Shown one piece after another: positions 1 to 8,910 of a DNA stretch of 64,000 nucleotides. Every line of letters starts with the position of its first letter. Position 1 is the first letter of the stretch. The DNA comes from Myxococcales bacterium (GTDB taxonomy: Bacteria; Myxococcota_A; Polyangia; Polyangiales; Polyangiaceae), in assembly GCA_016794345.1 (NCBI GenBank), contig JAEUKE010000270.1, positions 264,541 to 328,540 on the forward strand. The letters are read 5' to 3'. Position numbers and translations under genes: made by a program. Below the pieces are notes generated by a model. That model made no database searches. It saw only the letters and a program-made list of their open reading frames with translations, and was not told the DNA's origin.

Positions 1-213
1 GCCATCGACGTGTTCTACGTGCGCGACGCGTCCGGAAAGAAGCTCGACGCCGGCAAGCAGAGCGCGGAGGTGGAGGAAGGCGTGCTCCGCGCGCTGGGGG
101 AAGCACCTTCGGATGCCCGAGGGCCCGCGGGGGACCCAAGGGGGGAGGGGACTCCGGCGTCAAAGCATGATACGGGAGCGCACAATGCGTCAGGGCGGAC
201 CGCGGGCTCGTGA
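1..213 (+). CDS. C-terminal fragment, probable [protein-PII] uridylyltransferase (GlnD), ACT-domain end
   Basis: Only the last 70 codons lie in the window; the frame is open from base 1 and stops at TGA 211-213. The visible start, DVFYVRD followed by GKKLD and a helix ending VLRAL, resembles the last ACT domain of GlnD, the bifunctional enzyme that adds and removes UMP on PII in nitrogen signalling. After that come about 35 low-complexity Gly/Ala/Pro residues not typical of GlnD. The reading frame overlaps the next gene's chosen start by 29 bases. The assignment rests on one short motif, so another ACT-domain protein is possible. Confidence 0.5.
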   Translation, partial: AIDVFYVRDASGKKLDAGKQSAEVEEGVLRALGEAPSDARGPAGDPRGEGTPASKHDTGAHNASGRTAGS

Positions 214-1261
214 GGCCATCATCCTGGTTGCGGCGTTGCTCGCCGCTTGCTCGAGCACGCCTCCCCCGGAGGACCCGCCGCTCGACGCGGATCCGCCCGG
301 CCCGGTCGAGGTCGGGAGCAAGGGCCCGAAGCGGCCTGCCGGCCTGGACGGCGCGATCGAGCTCGTGAAGGCCGGCAAGTTCGCCGACGCCGTGCCCGCT
401 CTGAAGAAGGCCCTCGACGAGGAGCCTCGCAGCGCGGAGGCCGCGTTTTACCTCGGCCTCGCCACCGAGCAGACCGGCGGCAGCAAGCAGGAGGCGGAGA
501 AGCTCTACAAACAGGCGCTCGCGTTCGACGCCGGCCTCGTGGAGGCCGCGAACAACCTCGCGGCCATCTACCTGGAGGAGCCGCCGCGCCCCGAGCAGGC
601 CATCCCGGTCCTGAAGAAGGCCCTCGCGGCCGACCCGGAGAACGTGAGCCTGCTCACGAACCTGGGCTACGCCTACGGCCTCAAGAACGACGTCGACTCG
701 GCGTCCAAGGCGTACGAGGCGGCGCTCGCGAAGGGCCCGTCGGCGCAGCTCAGCTTCTCCTACGGCGTCATGTTGTTCGAGAACAAGCGCGCGGAGCAGG
801 CCGTCCCTCACCTCGTGAAGGCGGCCGAGGGCATCGAGGACGCGCCCACCCTCGCGACGATCGGCCGCATGCTCGGGCCGGGCAAGGCGTTCGCGGAGTG
901 TGTGAAGGTGCTCGACAAGGCCATCGGCCTCAAGAAGGATGCGGCCGAGTTCTACGTTCGCCGCGGCGTCTGCAAACACGAGCTCGATCAAGAGAAGGAG
1001 GCCGGCTCGGACTTCGAGGCCGCCATCAAGATCGACGAGAAGTTCCAGGCCGCGCACTACTACCTCGCGCAGTCGCTCTTCGCGCAGGGCAACGGCCTCA
1101 GGGCCAAACAGGAGCTGCGCACCGCTTGGGAGCTCGGCCGCGAGACGCCCATCGGCAAACAGGCGAAGGACATGCTCGACGGCAAGAAGAAGCCTCCGCC
1201 GAAGGGCGGCGCCAAGAAAGAAGAGCCGAAGAAGGACCCGAAGCCGGCGCCGAAGAAATAG
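185..1261 (+). CDS. TPR-repeat lipoprotein
   Basis: Encodes 358 aa. The ATG at 185 is preferred over upstream in-frame starts because GGGAG lies 6 bases upstream and translation then opens with a lipoprotein signal peptide: a basic n-region, a hydrophobic core and lipobox LAAC with Cys22. From about residue 55 to 330 there are at least six TPR-like helical pairs with the usual small/aromatic spacing, for example around NLGYAYG and YYLAQSLFAQG. The last 25 residues are Lys/Pro-rich. Likely an outer-membrane-anchored scaffold; TPR lipoproteins are common in myxobacterial secretion and motility complexes. No specific partner is evident. Confidence 0.8.
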   Translation: MRQGGPRAREAIILVAALLAACSSTPPPEDPPLDADPPGPVEVGSKGPKRPAGLDGAIELVKAGKFADAVPALKKALDEEPRSAEAAFYLGLATEQTGGSKQEAEKLYKQALAFDAGLVEAANNLAAIYLEEPPRPEQAIPVLKKALAADPENVSLLTNLGYAYGLKNDVDSASKAYEAALAKGPSAQLSFSYGVMLFENKRAEQAVPHLVKAAEGIEDAPTLATIGRMLGPGKAFAECVKVLDKAIGLKKDAAEFYVRRGVCKHELDQEKEAGSDFEAAIKIDEKFQAAHYYLAQSLFAQGNGLRAKQELRTAWELGRETPIGKQAKDMLDGKKKPPPKGGAKKEEPKKDPKPAPKK

Positions 1262-1388
1262 CGCGCGAGCTCTGCCGATCCTGCGTGTGGCGGACCGGCG
1301 CTCGTCGCCTCGGAGCCGCGAGCCGGCCTTTGGTCTGGTTGGGGTGAGCCGAATTCCGGAGGACCGGCCACGATCGGGGGGAAGCCAC

Positions 1389-2021
1389 GTGTCCGCGCGC
1401 CTTCGACTCATCACCTCAGCGCCACGCGCCTCCACGGACGCGACCGAGGACGCCTCGCCCGCCGAGCGCCTCGGGCAGCTGCGGGCGCGCAGCCCGGCGG
1501 CCGAGCGCTGGCTCTTCGAGGCCTACGTGGATCGGGTCGAGCGCATCCTCGTCAGCGTCATGGGCCACCGCGGCGGGCTCGAGGACCGCGTGCAGGAGGT
1601 CTTCGTGCGTGTCTTCGCGCGCGTCGGCGTCGTCCGTGACCCCGAGGCGCTCCCGGCGTTCGTCGCTGGCGTGGCCACCTTCGTGGCGCGCGAGGGCATC
1701 CGGACTTCGCGCCGCCATCGGTGGCTTCGGTTTCTGTCGCGCGAGGAGATCCCGGATCCCCCGACCACGATGGACACCGAGAGCCGAGACGCGCTCCGCG
1801 CGTTCTATCGCGTGGTCGGTGAGATGAGCGCCGACGAGCGCGTCTGCTTTACCCTCCGCTACGTGGAGGGCATGAGCCTTGGCGAGGTCGCCGAGGCTTG
1901 CGGGTTCTCGCTGGCGACCGCCAAGCGGCGGCTCCAGAGCGCCGAGCGGCTCTTCGTGCAGCGGTGCCGCTCCGAGCCCGAGCTTCTACCCTGGCTGGAG
2001 GCGAGCAAGCGATGGGCCTGA
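1389..2021 (+). CDS. ECF-type RNA polymerase sigma factor
   Basis: Encodes 210 aa from GTG 1389, preceded by GGGGGAAG. Region 2 (about residues 40-110) carries the conserved E-D-x-V-Q-E-V-F-V-R-V-F helix for core binding and -10 recognition. Region 4 (about 145-195) has the R-Y-x-E-G-M-S-L-x-E-V-A helix-turn-helix for -35 binding. It overlaps the next gene, a FecR-like membrane protein, by 10 bases, which argues for translational coupling and for the downstream protein being its regulator. The N-terminal ~40 residues are a variable extension. Family placement is secure; the target promoters are unknown. Confidence 0.88.
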   Translation: MSARLRLITSAPRASTDATEDASPAERLGQLRARSPAAERWLFEAYVDRVERILVSVMGHRGGLEDRVQEVFVRVFARVGVVRDPEALPAFVAGVATFVAREGIRTSRRHRWLRFLSREEIPDPPTTMDTESRDALRAFYRVVGEMSADERVCFTLRYVEGMSLGEVAEACGFSLATAKRRLQSAERLFVQRCRSEPELLPWLEASKRWA

Positions 2022-3241
2022 CCGAGCGGCAGCTGGAGGAGATCGGGCGACGCGCCTCGGACGCGCTCGAGATCGCCCACCTTCGCGGGACCAGGCAGGA
2101 CGTCGACGCGCGGCTCGCGGCCATCCACCGCCGGGAGGGCAGGGCGCTCGGCGGGCGCGGCGCATCGCGGAGGCGTTCGCTGCTGCTGGCCGCAGCGGCG
2201 GCGATCCTGCTCTTGGCCGCCTTCGTGCTGCGCCCGCGCGACGGAGCGGTCCTCACGTACCGCGTCGAAGGCGAGCAGGTGGACGTCGGGCACTGGGTCG
2301 GGAGCGACGAGCGCGAGACCACGCTCGCGTTCAGCGACGGTTCGACGGTGGTGGTTCGCGCGGCGAGCCGAGCGCGCGTCACGGATCTCACCCCGAGCGG
2401 CGCGACGGTCCTCCTGGAGCGAGGCGCCCTCCGCGCGCGAGTCGTTCACGGCGGTGCGACACACTGGCGTCTCTCGGGCGGCCCCTTCGAGGTCCACGTC
2501 CTCGGGACGGAGCTCGACCTGGCGTACGACTCGACGACGGAGGCGCTCTCCGTGGCCATGGTGAGCGGGGTCGTCCGCGTGGAAGGGCCTTGTATTGCGC
2601 CCGGGACGCGCTTCGTCTCGGCGCCCGAGCGCCTGACCTTGAGCTGTCGCGGCGAAGCGCCGGAGCAAGCCGCGGCGGGGCCGACGCCGGTCCAGCCCTC
2701 TTCGGTCGCGCTCGCGGAGCCGGTGCAGAGCGCGCAGGCTGCCGCGCCCGCGCCGCCGAAGCGCGCGCCGAGCTGGCGTGCGCTCATCCAGGCGCGACAG
2801 GTGAAGGATGCGTTCGAGGCCGCGGAGACTGCGGGCCTGGACCACGTCGTCGACGTCGCCTCCGGAGCCGAGCTGATCGAGCTGGGCTCCGGCGCTCGCC
2901 TGGCAGGGCACCCCGAGCTCGCGACGGAGCTCTACGAGGCCACCCGGAGCCGATTCCCGCGCAGCGAGTGGTCTGCCGCGGCCGCTTACCACCTGGGAAG
3001 GATGGCGTTCGACGGGCGGCGGGCCTGGGCCGAGGCCGAGCGCTGGTTCGGCGTCTACCTCGCCGAGCGCCCGTCGGGCGCGCTCGCCCCCGAGGCCCTC
3101 GGTCGCTCGATGGAGTGCGCGCAGAGCCGCGGCGACACCTCGGCCGCCCAGGGGCTCGCGATGCGTTACCTCGCCGCGTACCCGAACGGCGCCCACGCCG
3201 CGCTCGCGCGCGAGATCCTGGGCGGGAGCCAGCCCGAATGA
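2012..3241 (+). CDS. FecR-domain single-pass membrane protein with TPR-like C-terminus (putative sigma regulator)
   Basis: Encodes 409 aa, starting at an ATG inside the end of the sigma gene. Residues 1-55 are charged and presumably cytosolic. Residues about 56-73 form one transmembrane helix behind an RRR stop-transfer cluster. About 95-205 is a FecR-type beta domain (DGSTVVVRAASRARV, then FEVHVLGTELDL, then VSGVVRV). A long Ala/Pro linker leads to helical TPR-like repeats (about 275-405). FecR-family proteins normally control a neighbouring ECF sigma factor, fitting the overlap, but here no TonB receptor follows. The periplasmic TPR half resembles the tail of other Myxococcota FecR proteins. 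Confidence 0.8.
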   Translation: MGLTERQLEEIGRRASDALEIAHLRGTRQDVDARLAAIHRREGRALGGRGASRRRSLLLAAAAAILLLAAFVLRPRDGAVLTYRVEGEQVDVGHWVGSDERETTLAFSDGSTVVVRAASRARVTDLTPSGATVLLERGALRARVVHGGATHWRLSGGPFEVHVLGTELDLAYDSTTEALSVAMVSGVVRVEGPCIAPGTRFVSAPERLTLSCRGEAPEQAAAGPTPVQPSSVALAEPVQSAQAAAPAPPKRAPSWRALIQARQVKDAFEAAETAGLDHVVDVASGAELIELGSGARLAGHPELATELYEATRSRFPRSEWSAAAAYHLGRMAFDGRRAWAEAERWFGVYLAERPSGALAPEALGRSMECAQSRGDTSAAQGLAMRYLAAYPNGAHAALAREILGGSQPE

Positions 3242-4239
3242 GGCTCGTCGCGGCGCTCTCGGCCGCCCTCGTCGCGTCGGCGCCGCTCCTGGCCCGGGCA
3301 GAAAATGACAAAATTGTCCTTGTCGTGACGGACCGGAGCGTCGCGCAGCTCGAGCGGCTCGTCCAGGAGATGGAGCTCGCCGGGCTCGGCGTGCAGCGAC
3401 TCTCGCCCGGCCAGGAGCGGACCGACGCGCGCGTGGTGGTGCTGATGCCGAGCGCGGCCGGCGCGCCGATCGAGATCTACCACCAGCGAGGAGGTGCCAC
3501 GTTGCTGGTGGCGTCGGTCCCGGGCGACGAGACCGAAGACGCGCAGGCGCTCCGCGTGGCCGAGCTCGCCAGGGCGCTGGCGTTCGAGCCCCCCGCACCC
3601 GAGGCGCCGTCGTCCGCCCAGCCGGAGGTCGTGCCGCTGCCACCGCTGCGCCCGCCGCCGGTCTCGCCCGCCCTCGACGCCGTGTCCCTCGACGGGCGCG
3701 CTCATGCGGGCGCCCCGTCTCGGCGTGGCCCCGCGCGCTTCGATTTCGGGCTCTCGACCGCGTTGGGGGTCCAGAGCGCCGGTGCCTCCTTCCAGATCGA
3801 GGCGAGCGCCACCTATTGGCCACATCCGCTGATCGGCGTCGCCCTGTTCGGCTCCGCGCCCGTGGTCGGCGCCGAGATCACCCGCGCCGTCGGGTCCGCC
3901 ACGGTTCGTTCGGCGCTCTTCGCGGTCGAGCTCGCGACCTCGCCGACCGGTCGCGAGATGCCCTTCGCCGTCGTGCTCGATCCGGGCATCGCCCTCGACT
4001 ACCTCCACGTCAGCGGGACCGCCGACGGCTCGGACGCCGGTCGTGACGGCGCCAAGCTCCTCGGCGCGGCGTACGGTCGCGCCGAGCTCCGCGCCGTGAT
4101 CGCCGGGCCGCTGCGCATCAAGGTCGGCGCGCTGGGCGGAGCGGCGTTTCCGCCCGTCGACATCCTGTTCCAGAGCAGCGTCGTCTCGACGTTCAGCCCG
4201 TTCGGCTCGGTCTCGGTTGGCGTGGTGGTGGAGCCATGA
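3238..4239 (+). CDS. Secreted or outer-membrane protein in the sigma/FecR operon, unknown function
   Basis: Encodes 333 aa. The ATG overlaps the preceding stop as ATGA. A cleavable signal peptide is clear (residues 1-20, ending ARA before EN). Residues 25-120 form an alpha/beta domain reading like a ligand- or protease-like N-terminus, followed by a Pro-rich linker (about 125-150). The second half (about 165-333) has alternating Gly and hydrophobic residues and ends in beta-strand-like segments (FGSVSVGVVVEP), as in small outer-membrane beta-barrels. I do not recognise the family. Its place in a four-gene overlapping operon suggests it is part of, or an output of, the ECF signalling unit. Confidence 0.7.
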   Translation: MRLVAALSAALVASAPLLARAENDKIVLVVTDRSVAQLERLVQEMELAGLGVQRLSPGQERTDARVVVLMPSAAGAPIEIYHQRGGATLLVASVPGDETEDAQALRVAELARALAFEPPAPEAPSSAQPEVVPLPPLRPPPVSPALDAVSLDGRAHAGAPSRRGPARFDFGLSTALGVQSAGASFQIEASATYWPHPLIGVALFGSAPVVGAEITRAVGSATVRSALFAVELATSPTGREMPFAVVLDPGIALDYLHVSGTADGSDAGRDGAKLLGAAYGRAELRAVIAGPLRIKVGALGGAAFPPVDILFQSSVVSTFSPFGSVSVGVVVEP

Positions 4240-4883
4240 CGCCCCGCGTTCTCCTCGTCTGCGTGGTGCTCTCGGCGCTCGGCGCGGCGATCTCTTCCAC
4301 GTGCACGACCTCCATCGACGCCATCGCGAGCGGCGGCGCACCGCCGGCCCCAGAGCTCCCGATCTCTCCAGCCACGACCACGATCGTCGTGACGGGCTGG
4401 CAGGTCGGCGAACCGAGGCCGCCATGCGGAGCGTATTTCGATCTCGGCACCTGTGACGTCGGAGACGCGACGCCCACCAAGACGACCGTCGACGAGGCGG
4501 TCGCCGCGCTCGACGGCGTCTGGCTCCGCTGCAACCCAGGCTCGGGTGGTGCCTTCCCGGTCGGCGTGAAGCTGGAGGCGGGGGGCAGCGTCAGTCGCAT
4601 GCTCCGGATCGAAAACGTGTACGGCCTCGGGACGGCCACGGTCGCGGTGTGCAGCTCGGACTCGGCGGACGAAGGGATCTGGTCGATCGAAGAGGTGTTC
4701 GGTACCGGCGCCGCCGAATACACGCTCACGATCTTGTGGAACGGGGGTGAGGTCGAGAGCTTCGGGTTGGTGTTCTATTCGGACCTCCTCGGCTTCGGGC
4801 TGCTCCATTCGGAGACCGACTCGGCGGAGACGACCGAGCGCTTCATGCCCCAGGGAGAGCTGGTCCCGGGCACGCTGCCCTGA
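4236..4883 (+). CDS. Secreted hypothetical protein, last gene of the ECF operon
   Basis: Encodes 215 aa with start ATG 4236 overlapping the upstream TGA by four bases. An N-terminal hydrophobic segment (residues 1-19) precedes a Cys at about 23, so it is exported and possibly lipidated, though the lipobox is poor. The rest is a beta-rich domain with paired cysteines (CGAYFDLGTC, LRC, AVCSS) that could form disulfides. No family recognised. It closes the run of start/stop overlaps begun at 1389, so it is probably co-expressed with the sigma factor. Confidence 0.65.
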   Translation: MTPRVLLVCVVLSALGAAISSTCTTSIDAIASGGAPPAPELPISPATTTIVVTGWQVGEPRPPCGAYFDLGTCDVGDATPTKTTVDEAVAALDGVWLRCNPGSGGAFPVGVKLEAGGSVSRMLRIENVYGLGTATVAVCSSDSADEGIWSIEEVFGTGAAEYTLTILWNGGEVESFGLVFYSDLLGFGLLHSETDSAETTERFMPQGELVPGTLP

Positions 4884-4933
4884 GCCGGTTCCAAGAGGCT
4901 CGGCCACTTTGCCGATAGAGCAGGGAGGTGGTC

Positions 4934-6769
4934 GTGCGCAGAGCTTATTACGCGGCGCTATTCGCGCTTGGTCTGGTCGTCGGTTGTGCGGATAAGGGTG
5001 CACCGGAGCTGGACCTTCCGTCTCCGCCCGGTTCGGAGTCCGTCGACTTGCTGGACGAAACCCCGCCGGTCATTGCGGCCGTTCGTCCGCCGCCGCTCTC
5101 GGGCGGAACGCTCTTGGTATCGAAGAGCGGAAAAGTCGTCGTCTCGGACCCTGATCGAGACAGAATCGTCATCGTCACGCTCCCGAGCGGACCGGCACGG
5201 CCGATCGCGCTCTCGCTGGGCGACCACCCAGGCCGCCTCGTGGAAGACGCGCGCGGGCTCGTGCACGTCGTCCTCCGCGATGGAGGCGACGTCGTCACGA
5301 TCGACCCCGAGGCCGCGGCGATCGTCGGTCGTCGCTCGGTCTGCAGCGCCCCCCGCGGAATCGCCTACGACGAGGCTCGAGATCTCGTCGTCGTGGTCTG
5401 CGCTGGCGGCGAGCTCGTTCGCGTCGGCGCCGCCGACATCACGTCGGCTCGCTCCACGACCACGTTGCTCGAGCCGGATCTGCGCGACGTGGTCGTGGCG
5501 GGAGACCAGTACCTCGTGTCTCGTTTCCGCGGGGCTACGGTCCTCGTCGTCGACGCGGATGGTGTCGTCCGCGCCCGTCACCGTCCGGCCCCGGTGGACG
5601 CGAGCGCAACGACGGGGACGACCGTCGTGCACGAGCCCAGCACGGCGTGGCGGATGATCCCCGCCGGCGGAAATCGGGCGCTCATGGTCCACAACAGCTC
5701 CCGCGTGACGCCGCTCGACCCCGGCGACGAATCGGTGCCCTCCCGGTACTACGGGGAGGGCTGCGAGCAGCCGGTTCGCACCGAGATCTCGTTCATCTCC
5801 GAAGAGGGCGTCGGCGCGCAATACAACCCCGTCCAGCTCAGCGCGCTCGGGCTCCCGGTCGACGTCGCGATCCAGCCGTTGACCGGCTTCTTCGCGCTGG
5901 TGGACGCCACGAAGAGCACGGTCACGCTGTACGATCCCGATGCGCTCGCCACCGACAGCCCCTGCAAGCGCATGGACGAGCCCCGCTACATTCCCACGCC
6001 GGTCCCGCAGCCCGTCGCCGTGGGCTTCACCTCGAATCTGGACATGGTCGTGCAGAGCCGCGAGCCGGCTCGTCTGTCCATCGTCCGCGCGGCCGCCGTC
6101 ATCGCGACCGTCGATCTGGGCGGCGAGTCGCGCGCCGACACCGGCTACGATCTCTTCCACGGGCAAGGCTCGGCGGCGGCCGGCGCCGGCATCGCATGCG
6201 CGTCCTGTCACCCCGAGGGGCGCGACGACGGCCACGTCTGGAGCTTCACCGACCTCGGTCCGAGGCGAACGCAGTCCGTCGCCGGGACGCTGCGCGGCAC
6301 CGCACCATTCCACTGGGCGGGTGATCTCGACACCTTCGACGCGCTCGTCGACGAGGTCATGGCGAGGCGGATGGGCGCCTTTTCGCAGAGCCACGAGCGA
6401 ATCGAGGCGCTTCGTACCTGGATCGAAGAGGCTGCGGTCCCGGTTCGCGCCGCGCCCGAGCTGGTCGGCGCGGGCGATCCGAAGCGTGGAAGGGCCATCT
6501 TCGAGTCGAGCGAGACCCGATGCGCCGACTGCCACGCCGGCCTTGCCTTCACCGACAACCGGACGGTGGACGTCGGGACGGGAGGGCCGCTCCAGGTGCC
6601 CAGCCTGATCGGCCTCTCCGGCCGCGCGCCTTACATGCACGACGGATGCGCGCCGACGATCGAAGCGCGCTTCGAGGAGACGTGCGGAGGAGGGGAGCAA
6701 CACGGAAGCACCGCGACGCTCTCGCCTGCGGATCTGGATGATCTCGTCGCGTACCTGGCGACGCTCTGA
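4934..6769 (+). CDS. Beta-propeller lipoprotein with C-terminal di-heme cytochrome c (MauG/CcpA-like) domain
   Basis: Encodes 611 aa. GTG 4934 is chosen because GGGAGG sits just upstream and the product then begins with a lipoprotein signal (VVGC, Cys at about 17). Residues about 60-400 contain repeated beta segments of a YVTN/NHL-type propeller. From about 415 there are two CxxCH c-type heme sites, CASCH and CADCH, about 115 residues apart, with the downstream signature PSLxGLxGRAPYMHDG typical of the di-heme peroxidase/MauG superfamily. It would act in the periplasm or on the outer membrane as an electron-transfer protein or peroxidase. The propeller-cytochrome fusion is seen in other Polyangia; the substrate is unknown. 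Confidence 0.82.
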   Translation: MRRAYYAALFALGLVVGCADKGAPELDLPSPPGSESVDLLDETPPVIAAVRPPPLSGGTLLVSKSGKVVVSDPDRDRIVIVTLPSGPARPIALSLGDHPGRLVEDARGLVHVVLRDGGDVVTIDPEAAAIVGRRSVCSAPRGIAYDEARDLVVVVCAGGELVRVGAADITSARSTTTLLEPDLRDVVVAGDQYLVSRFRGATVLVVDADGVVRARHRPAPVDASATTGTTVVHEPSTAWRMIPAGGNRALMVHNSSRVTPLDPGDESVPSRYYGEGCEQPVRTEISFISEEGVGAQYNPVQLSALGLPVDVAIQPLTGFFALVDATKSTVTLYDPDALATDSPCKRMDEPRYIPTPVPQPVAVGFTSNLDMVVQSREPARLSIVRAAAVIATVDLGGESRADTGYDLFHGQGSAAAGAGIACASCHPEGRDDGHVWSFTDLGPRRTQSVAGTLRGTAPFHWAGDLDTFDALVDEVMARRMGAFSQSHERIEALRTWIEEAAVPVRAAPELVGAGDPKRGRAIFESSETRCADCHAGLAFTDNRTVDVGTGGPLQVPSLIGLSGRAPYMHDGCAPTIEARFEETCGGGEQHGSTATLSPADLDDLVAYLATL

Positions 6770-6785
6770 TTCGAGGAGCGATCCG

Positions 6786-8222
6786 TCAGCAACCGCAGTC
6801 GTTGTTCGGAAAATCGAGCGCTGCCTCGCTCGCGATGCCGTTCGGCCCCGCGACGAGGTAGCGCCCGAGCCCGCCGTCGTACAATCGCTCGGCGAAGAGC
6901 TCGATCGCGCCGTCCCCGTCGCTGTCGAAGACGCTCGTCGGACGGCCGACCCCCTCGGCGACGAGCACCGCTCGGTTGCCCGACGTGATCTCGAAGAGCG
7001 CGGTGGCCTCCCCGTTGAACTCCGCGCAACCGGCGACCACGCTGGCCTCCACGGCGAGGAAGCGCCTGCCGTTGCCCTCGAACGCGGCGACCTCGATCTT
7101 CGGCGCCCAGTCGCCCTTCTGCTGGAAGTCCTCTTCGAACGACTTCTGCGAGGCCTGGTACGAGGGCAAGCCCTTGAACGCGGCGGTCGCCGCGCGCAGC
7201 GCCGGGTCGTCGCTCGCGGGCGCGCCCTTGGCCTCGAAGAAGGTTGGCTTCGCGGCTTCGAGCGCAAACGCCGCCGCGCAGCCCTTGGGCAGCTCGAGCT
7301 CGCCGACGAGGTACGGCGTGGTCATGCCGAAGACGTTCGCCGCACGGCTCTCGAGGCTCGCCTTCGGCATGGTGAGCTGCCCGGACGGGTCGGGGTCGCC
7401 ATCCCAGCGCAGCACCTCTCCGAAATGCGGGGTGCCGCCCGACATCAAAGCGATGTCAGTCACGGACGCGTCGCAGCTCTTGCCGTCCTCGTCGTAGACC
7501 TTCAGGACGCGACCTCTCCACGCGAGGGGCTCCGCGGGAGCCTTCGCGGCGGGGCGCACGACCAGAAAATCCGGGTGGGCCTCGCGCCTGGGCGCCCAGG
7601 CCGGCGGACCGCTGGCCCACGACACCTCACCTCGCGGACCGAGCACCACGTAGGGCTTGCCACCGACCTCGACGACGTGGCGGAACCCGGCGGCGTTTGT
7701 CGGGCTCGCGCCGGCGACGACCGACTGCACCATCTCTTCGCGCGCGATCTTGAGTGCCCCCTTCTCCTCGACGACGACGAGCCGCTTCGGGCCCTTGTCC
7801 TCGAAGCTCCCCTGCTTGAACCGCTGCTCGAGCTCGACCACCGCGGACGCCGCGCCCGCGGTGACGACGATGTTCGTCGCCTCGACCGTCATCGGCTTCT
7901 TGAACATCCGCTCGCGGTCCCCGAGGAAACCCTTGCGGTCGTAGCGCCAAACGCGGGGCCCGCTCCGCTTGATGCCCTCGAGCTTGGCGGCGTAGAGCTT
8001 CTCGTACGCCACGAAGTCGCCTTTGTTCTGCGCCGCGAGCCAGCCGTCGATCAACGCCCGTACGGCTTTGTCGTCGACGGTCACCGGCGCCGCCTCCGGA
8101 CGCGCGGCGTCGCTCGCCGAGGACGGGGCGTTCGCCACGCTCGAGGCCGCCGGCGCCGGCGCGGCGGGCTCGGAGCAGGCGAGCAAGGTGCAGCCAGTCA
8201 GGACCAGGAAGGCTCGCTTCAT
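6786..8222 (-). CDS. Lipoprotein with SnoaL/DUF4440-like N-terminal domain
   Basis: Encodes 478 aa. It starts with a lipoprotein signal peptide (LLAC, Cys about 16) and a Ser/Ala/Pro linker. Residues about 50-160 look like a nuclear-transport-factor-2/SnoaL fold: a helix with IDGWLAAQNKGDF, an aromatic-rich section, then VEATNIVVTAG and VVELEQRF strands. The remaining 300 residues contain two or three further alpha/beta segments ending in an FG-GAP-like stretch with DSDGDGAIELF. It is convergent with the cytochrome gene, with stops 16 bases apart. Function unknown; a surface-anchored binding role is the simplest reading. Confidence 0.7.
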   Translation of the reverse strand: MKRAFLVLTGCTLLACSEPAAPAPAASSVANAPSSASDAARPEAAPVTVDDKAVRALIDGWLAAQNKGDFVAYEKLYAAKLEGIKRSGPRVWRYDRKGFLGDRERMFKKPMTVEATNIVVTAGAASAVVELEQRFKQGSFEDKGPKRLVVVEEKGALKIAREEMVQSVVAGASPTNAAGFRHVVEVGGKPYVVLGPRGEVSWASGPPAWAPRREAHPDFLVVRPAAKAPAEPLAWRGRVLKVYDEDGKSCDASVTDIALMSGGTPHFGEVLRWDGDPDPSGQLTMPKASLESRAANVFGMTTPYLVGELELPKGCAAAFALEAAKPTFFEAKGAPASDDPALRAATAAFKGLPSYQASQKSFEEDFQQKGDWAPKIEVAAFEGNGRRFLAVEASVVAGCAEFNGEATALFEITSGNRAVLVAEGVGRPTSVFDSDGDGAIELFAERLYDGGLGRYLVAGPNGIASEAALDFPNNDCGC

Positions 8223-8296
8223 CGTTTTCTCCCCGAGTACGCGCGGCGGTCGTCGGGCGTTCCGCGCGCGCGACGCTCGTAGCTTATCCTGGGTGC

Positions 8297-8884
8297 GTGC
8301 CGCCGCCCCGCGACTTGCACAAAGGTCTGCCCGTTCTTCCGTTCGACTCGAAGGCCTCGTGGCGAGCGTGGCTGCAGCGGAACCACGACAAGGTCACCGG
8401 CCTCTGGCTGAAGCTCGCGAAGAAGGGGACGGGCGTCCCCACCGTGACCTACGAGGAGGCCCGCGAGGTGGCGCTCGCGTTCGGGTGGGTCGACGGCCTG
8501 ATCAACCGGGGTGACGAGACGTCTTACCTGCTGCGGTTCACGCCGCGTCGCCCCCGGAGCAAATGGTCGAAGATCAACCGCGCGATCGTCGAGGGCCTCA
8601 TCGCTTCCGGTGCGATGGAGAAGGCCGGGCTCGTGGAGGTGGAGAAGGCGAGGGCCGACGGACGCTGGAGCGCGGCCTATGATCCGCCGTCGACCATCGC
8701 GCCTCACCCCGACCTGGCGCGAGCGCTCCGGGCCTCCCCCGCTGCCGAAGAGGCCTTCGCTGGTCTCACGCGCTCGAAGCGCTTCGCGATCATCTCCCGC
8801 GTGAACGATCTCAAGCGAGAGGAGACGCGCCGCCGCAGAGTCGCCGAGATCGTCGAGGCGCTCGCGCGCGGCGAGCTCCCCTGA
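8297..8884 (+). CDS. YdeI/OmpD-associated-like protein
   Basis: Encodes 195 aa from GTG 8297, the only reasonable start. The motif chain fits the YdeI family: S-x-WRAWLQRNH, LWLKLAKK, TYEEAREVALAFGWVDG, RFTPRRPRSKWSKINR, and a C-terminal helix pair ending RRRRVAEIVEALARGE. The family is cytosolic, and some members are linked to resistance to cationic peptides or polymyxin, but the mechanism is not settled. It is divergent from the lipoprotein at 8222 and convergent with parB. Family membership is confident; role is not. Confidence 0.82.
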   Translation: MPPPRDLHKGLPVLPFDSKASWRAWLQRNHDKVTGLWLKLAKKGTGVPTVTYEEAREVALAFGWVDGLINRGDETSYLLRFTPRRPRSKWSKINRAIVEGLIASGAMEKAGLVEVEKARADGRWSAAYDPPSTIAPHPDLARALRASPAAEEAFAGLTRSKRFAIISRVNDLKREETRRRRVAEIVEALARGELP

Positions 8885-8910
8885 CCAGGGCCACGAGCCC
8901 GGTTCGATAA

